The notes below the pieces were generated by a model that saw only the letters and a list, made by a program, of their open reading frames with translations, was not told the DNA's origin and did no database searches. Shown in pieces: positions 37,118 to 40,247 of a DNA stretch of 40,247 bases. How positions within the stretch are numbered: position 1 is the stretch's first letter; each line of letters starts with the position of its first letter. Origin of the DNA: Parcubacteria group bacterium ADurb.Bin192 (lineage in GTDB: Bacteria > Patescibacteriota > Patescibacteriia > 2-12-FULL-60-25); contig MWCR01000012.1 in the NCBI GenBank assembly GCA_002070095.1, positions 1 through 40,247 on the forward strand. The letters run 5' to 3'. Both the position numbers and the translations under genes were made by a program.

Positions 37118-39958
37118 TTAGTAAAAATAACTTTGTGCTTGCGGATCATTTGGATTGAGATATTGTTTCGGCGGATAGGTTTCATCAAACCACTTTAATA
37201 AATCCGGTTCATTAACCGCAATGTTTTGCCGTATTTGCGGATATTTAGATGAATCAATGTAGCCATCACTGCCGGTAGATACTTGAATATCTTTAGCGAT
37301 ATTCGTTCTAGCTGTTGCTAATCCCTGCTCTCGTACCTTTGCTTCTTCAGCCTTACGCTCGGAATCAGTTTTAGTAGATGTTGTCTTTGGAATAGGTACA
37401 GGCGTTCCTGCTCCGTTTCCTGCTTTTACAACCTCAAAATGGATGTGTGGACCGGTACTCCAACCTGTATTGCCTGATAGACCAATTTGCTGTCCTCCAG
37501 TGATTTTATCGCCCTTTTTGACGCTCATTTCGCTCATGTGTCCGATACGATAAACCGCTCCTGTAACATCATCTTGAATATCAACGTAATTGCCGTAGGC
37601 TTTCATACCACCAGGATTACTATTCGAAGTTTTGTCATAAAATCCTTGAGCGATAACCGTTCCTTGCATTGGAGGCGCACCAATCGGAGTGCCAACATCT
37701 GTGGCAACGTCCCAAGCTATAAGGTTTTTATGGCTATAATTGCCGTAAGGTTCTTGGGTTATTGTTCCAAGCTGGGAAAGATAGTTGTCCACGTATGATT
37801 TACCCTGCTCTATTCCCGTGTTTCCTGTAACGGATTTACCTGTAAGATATGCCATTGTTTCCTCTGGATTCTCGAAATTTTTGAATACATCAATTATTTG
37901 TGCCGGAGTTAATTGAGTGCTTGAACTTGATTTTGCGTCGCCAACATCAATACGCTTGGAAGTGATGTTGCCGTTTTCGTCCATCATAATTACATTTTCA
38001 TAAGTGCGCCCACCCTCTGTGCTTTCTTTCGTAGCGATAATACTTTGCTTCGGGTTTTTAGCTTTTAGTGAATCAAAGAAGCCAACTGGCAAGCCTGCTT
38101 GCATTTCCATTCTCTGAATCATCATGCGCTGTTCATCAGTAATACTGGCTTCATCAACTCCGCCTGATGTCATGTTGTTATAAATCGTCTGTAAATTGGC
38201 ACGTGCGTCATCTTTTGCTTGAGTTTCTATATCACGTTGATCCTTACTCAAATCACGCAATAGGTTGATTGCGTCAATGCTACGGCTGTATTGGTCATTA
38301 TATTGCTCGTAAGCGGCATTGTAGGTGTCTTTGCTAAAACCCATGAGTATGAAAATGGTATCGTTGCCGTTCTTCATTTGCTGTGAAATGTAGCTCAACT
38401 GACGCTGTGCGGCATCAATGCGCTCGTTTTCTTGGCGCTCTATCTCACTGATACGCCCTGAAATAACACCTGTTGATACGGTTTTACCCTCCTCGGCTTG
38501 AATGCGCTGACGTTTTTGTGCGGTTAAATCATCAATCTCTTTTTGTAAATTGGCGGCTTGTTGTTGCAAACTATCCAAGCCATATTCTGTGCGCATTTGT
38601 TTGTACTGCGCCATATAATCCGGAGCCTGAACTGGTGATTTAGTTTGCATTACTTGAGTTATCAAAGCGTTCCAATCAATTGTTGGTGATTTTGTAGCCG
38701 GACCAGTAACACTGTCCATGATATTAAAATCGTAATTCTGACCCTCGTTTAATAAAGCGTTTGCGTCATTGGTATTATTCAATTTGTTCATTCTGTTATC
38801 GGATCTGGTAGCTGTATCGGGATTGCTTAATTGAGTTTCGGGTATGAATCCGCTTTTCATGTAGTCCATTGCCTGTTCTTTGTTCGAAGCGGCAACCCTC
38901 TGACCATTTGGTCCGACCATAGTAACCGCAACATCGGGAGCGTCTTTGCTTTCTTCCAAATGATAACCCATGCCAAAATAACGCTGGGCTTCGGGTGAGC
39001 CAACTTCCACAACAACACGATTGCCGTTAGCGTTTACAAGCGTAGCTCGTTTCGCATTTTTTTGGTCTATGGATGTATTGGTACGGGTGTCCTGACCAGT
39101 AAAAGGCGTAACAGCCACGCCTGGCGCTTTCTCCAATTTGTAGCCCTCGGCAAAATAATCTTGTGTGCCTTTGAGCCAAATCGTCCCATCTGACTTTCTG
39201 ATTATCTGATTTTCCGTGTAATTCTTTAATTCAGCCGGATCATGGATTTTTTGGCTGGTTTTTACATCCGTTCTCACTTGCACCCTATCTCCATTGGCGT
39301 TAATAAGCGTCGCCAAAGGTTTTAGTGTGCCGTAATAATCAGTTTTAATTACGCCATTCGAGTCATAATTCACGGGTGTAATGTCGTATTGCTTGGAAGC
39401 TAAACCCATTTCTCGTTGGTTTTGGTCATTGATATTAAGTTTAATTGAATTGTTTGTTGGTGGTTTTGATTGTGTAGGTAAAGATGGTGGTATCACCGCA
39501 GGTGCGCTTGAATTGTTACTAACCGGAGCAGATATTAATGTTGCTCCTGGCGTGCCAGGCGTTCCCGTAAAGACTCGTTTCGCATTTTTTTGGTCTATGG
39601 ATGTATTGGTACGGGTGTCCTGACCAGTAAAAGGCGTATCAGCCACGCCTGGCGCTTTCTCCAATTTGTAGCCCTCGGCAAAATAATCTTGTGTGCCTTT
39701 GAGCCAAATCGTCCCATCTGACTTTCTGATTATCTGATTTTCCGTGTAATTCTTTAATTCAGCCGGATCATGGATTTTTTGGCTGGTTTTTACATCCGTT
39801 CTCACTTGCACCCTATCTCCATTGGCGTTAATAAGCGTCGCCAAAGGCACTGTTATCGGTATGTAACCGCTTTTAAGAGCCATTTTATAATCAACGGCTC
39901 CGGTACTTTGGTACGGTACGATAGTCCCTTTGTTAGGATCTTTTAGATAGACTGGCAT
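37118..39958 (-). CDS. Ejection or internal virion protein with C-terminal M23 peptidase (946 aa)
   Basis: The N-terminal third is built of repeats. Residues ~38-128 and ~214-304 are near-identical copies (one substitution, V/D, after PGVA), encoded by a 274-bp duplication. Weaker copies share the pattern NGxRVxV...A..Y...GY..E (LVNANGNRVVVEVGS, MVGPNGQRVAASNKEQ). A coiled coil follows (~455-535, LQQQAANLQKEIDDLTAQ). An M23 domain in normal order covers ~735-845 with GHMSEMSVKKGDKITGGQQI and GPHIHFEV. Podovirus inner proteins often carry such cell-wall hydrolases to open the envelope during DNA entry. Six bases separate it from the giant gene. No SD. Confidence 0.8.
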   Translation of the reverse strand: MPVYLKDPNKGTIVPYQSTGAVDYKMALKSGYIPITVPLATLINANGDRVQVRTDVKTSQKIHDPAELKNYTENQIIRKSDGTIWLKGTQDYFAEGYKLEKAPGVADTPFTGQDTRTNTSIDQKNAKRVFTGTPGTPGATLISAPVSNNSSAPAVIPPSLPTQSKPPTNNSIKLNINDQNQREMGLASKQYDITPVNYDSNGVIKTDYYGTLKPLATLINANGDRVQVRTDVKTSQKIHDPAELKNYTENQIIRKSDGTIWLKGTQDYFAEGYKLEKAPGVAVTPFTGQDTRTNTSIDQKNAKRATLVNANGNRVVVEVGSPEAQRYFGMGYHLEESKDAPDVAVTMVGPNGQRVAASNKEQAMDYMKSGFIPETQLSNPDTATRSDNRMNKLNNTNDANALLNEGQNYDFNIMDSVTGPATKSPTIDWNALITQVMQTKSPVQAPDYMAQYKQMRTEYGLDSLQQQAANLQKEIDDLTAQKRQRIQAEEGKTVSTGVISGRISEIERQENERIDAAQRQLSYISQQMKNGNDTIFILMGFSKDTYNAAYEQYNDQYSRSIDAINLLRDLSKDQRDIETQAKDDARANLQTIYNNMTSGGVDEASITDEQRMMIQRMEMQAGLPVGFFDSLKAKNPKQSIIATKESTEGGRTYENVIMMDENGNITSKRIDVGDAKSSSSTQLTPAQIIDVFKNFENPEETMAYLTGKSVTGNTGIEQGKSYVDNYLSQLGTITQEPYGNYSHKNLIAWDVATDVGTPIGAPPMQGTVIAQGFYDKTSNSNPGGMKAYGNYVDIQDDVTGAVYRIGHMSEMSVKKGDKITGGQQIGLSGNTGWSTGPHIHFEVVKAGNGAGTPVPIPKTTSTKTDSERKAEEAKVREQGLATARTNIAKDIQVSTGSDGYIDSSKYPQIRQNIAVNEPDLLKWFDETYPPKQYLNPNDPQAQSYFY
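39046..39319 (-). repeat. 274-bp internal direct repeat, copy 1
   Basis: This copy differs from 39574-39847 by a single base (offset 528 bp) and keeps the reading frame. It encodes the module from ATLINANGDRVQVR through KSDGTIWLKGTQDYFAEGYK to the NAKR segment of the 946-aa protein. Confidence 0.95.
39574..39847 (-). repeat. 274-bp internal direct repeat, copy 2
   Basis: This copy lies nearer the protein's N terminus. The contig breakpoint falls inside it, since bases 39773-39847 equal 1-75. The terminal redundancy continues 400 bases past the repeat into unique sequence, so the duplication does not explain it. Confidence 0.95.
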
Positions 39959-40247
39959 ATTGTTAGTATTTTAACATTAAACTTGCAATTCGATAATTAT
40001 TCCGTCCGCTCCGTCGGCTGGACTTACTCCGTCTGCACCAGCTTGACCGTCTAAACAGTTCCATGGAGCAGGGGGAGATGTCCATCCCCTGTTAAGTGCG
40101 CTAAGCCCTCCTGCACCGCCAAGACCACCAGTTCCACTTGCTCCGCCTGCAACGCTTACAGTCCCCGTTCCCGTGAGCGAACCGTAAATTAAAACAATAA
40201 TTCCACCAGCACCGCCTCGTCCACCGCCTCCGCCTCCACCGCCTCCA
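39773..40247. repeat. Terminal direct repeat, right copy
   Basis: Exact copy of 1-475. See the left copy. Confidence 0.95.
39977..40247 (-). CDS. Glycine-rich fibre protein, C-terminal fragment (repeat copy)
   Basis: These are the last ~90 codons of the 441-aa gene that is complete at 205-1530, present again because of the terminal repeat and cut at the window end. Not a separate gene. Confidence 0.93.
   Translation of the reverse strand, partial: GGGGGGGGGRGGAGGIIVLIYGSLTGTGTVSVAGGASGTGGLGGAGGLSALNRGWTSPPAPWNCLDGQAGADGVSPADGADGIIIELQV

Overview
The window is the complete or near-complete genome of a lytic-looking tailed dsDNA phage with podovirus-type genes. Its first 475 bases recur exactly as its last 475 bases, so the contig is terminally redundant (circular or circularly permuted map) with a unit of about 39,772 bp. 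Every gene I can support lies on the minus strand, so transcription runs from high to low coordinates. The standard genetic code fits, since TAA, TAG and TGA are all used as stops. The N4-gp56-type major capsid protein, the portal, a candidate adaptor, the ejection-type proteins and the absence of a tape measure, tail tube or sheath gene point to a short-tailed virion. No integrase, DNA polymerase, RNA polymerase or tRNA gene was seen. The host cannot be named from sequence. Most genes lack a Shine-Dalgarno (SD) motif and start at an A/T-rich site, seven of them at the exact junction TAATATG. A minority of micro-genes have strong SD motifs.

Layout in transcription order. (1) 25.3-17.5 kb is early and replication: a Sak4/RAD51-like ATPase, a gene that needs a frameshift, a RecB-like nuclease, a DUF736-like protein, small zinc-finger and HTH proteins, a DnaB-like helicase, a replication initiator gene with iteron-like repeats inside it, and a VRR-NUC nuclease ending in a tandem hairpin terminator. 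Two promoters in this arm share a palindromic operator. The helicase and initiator genes are each preceded by a copy of the same covarying three-way-junction element. (2) 17.4-15.5 kb is an AT-rich repeat region followed by a dense cassette of ten overlapping micro-genes, most with strong SD motifs. (3) 15.5-7.3 kb is packaging and head: TerS, a HAD phosphatase, TerL, portal, a small protein, scaffold, major capsid protein, two further virion proteins and an adaptor. (4) 7.3-0.2 kb is tail and lysis: two fibre-like proteins with N-terminal signal peptides, a probable lysis cluster of small membrane proteins interrupted by a highly structured intergenic region, a probable beta-propeller tail protein and a glycine-rich fibre. 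(5) 40.0-26.0 kb is ejection: a 946-aa protein with duplicated N-terminal modules and a C-terminal M23 peptidase, a 3,581-aa polyvalent protein (ParB-like, ADP-ribosyltransferase-like, adenine methylase, SNF2-type helicase, zinc metalloprotease and a large C-terminal region), a small acidic protein and a circularly permuted M23 peptidase.

Working model (inference): the replication arm acts with host polymerases, and the micro-gene cassette probably modifies the host early. The giant protein is probably loaded into the capsid and injected to protect the genome, as DarB is for phage P1. An 11-residue segment encoded by an identical 34-bp stretch in the scaffold gene and the giant gene is a candidate capsid-loading signal.
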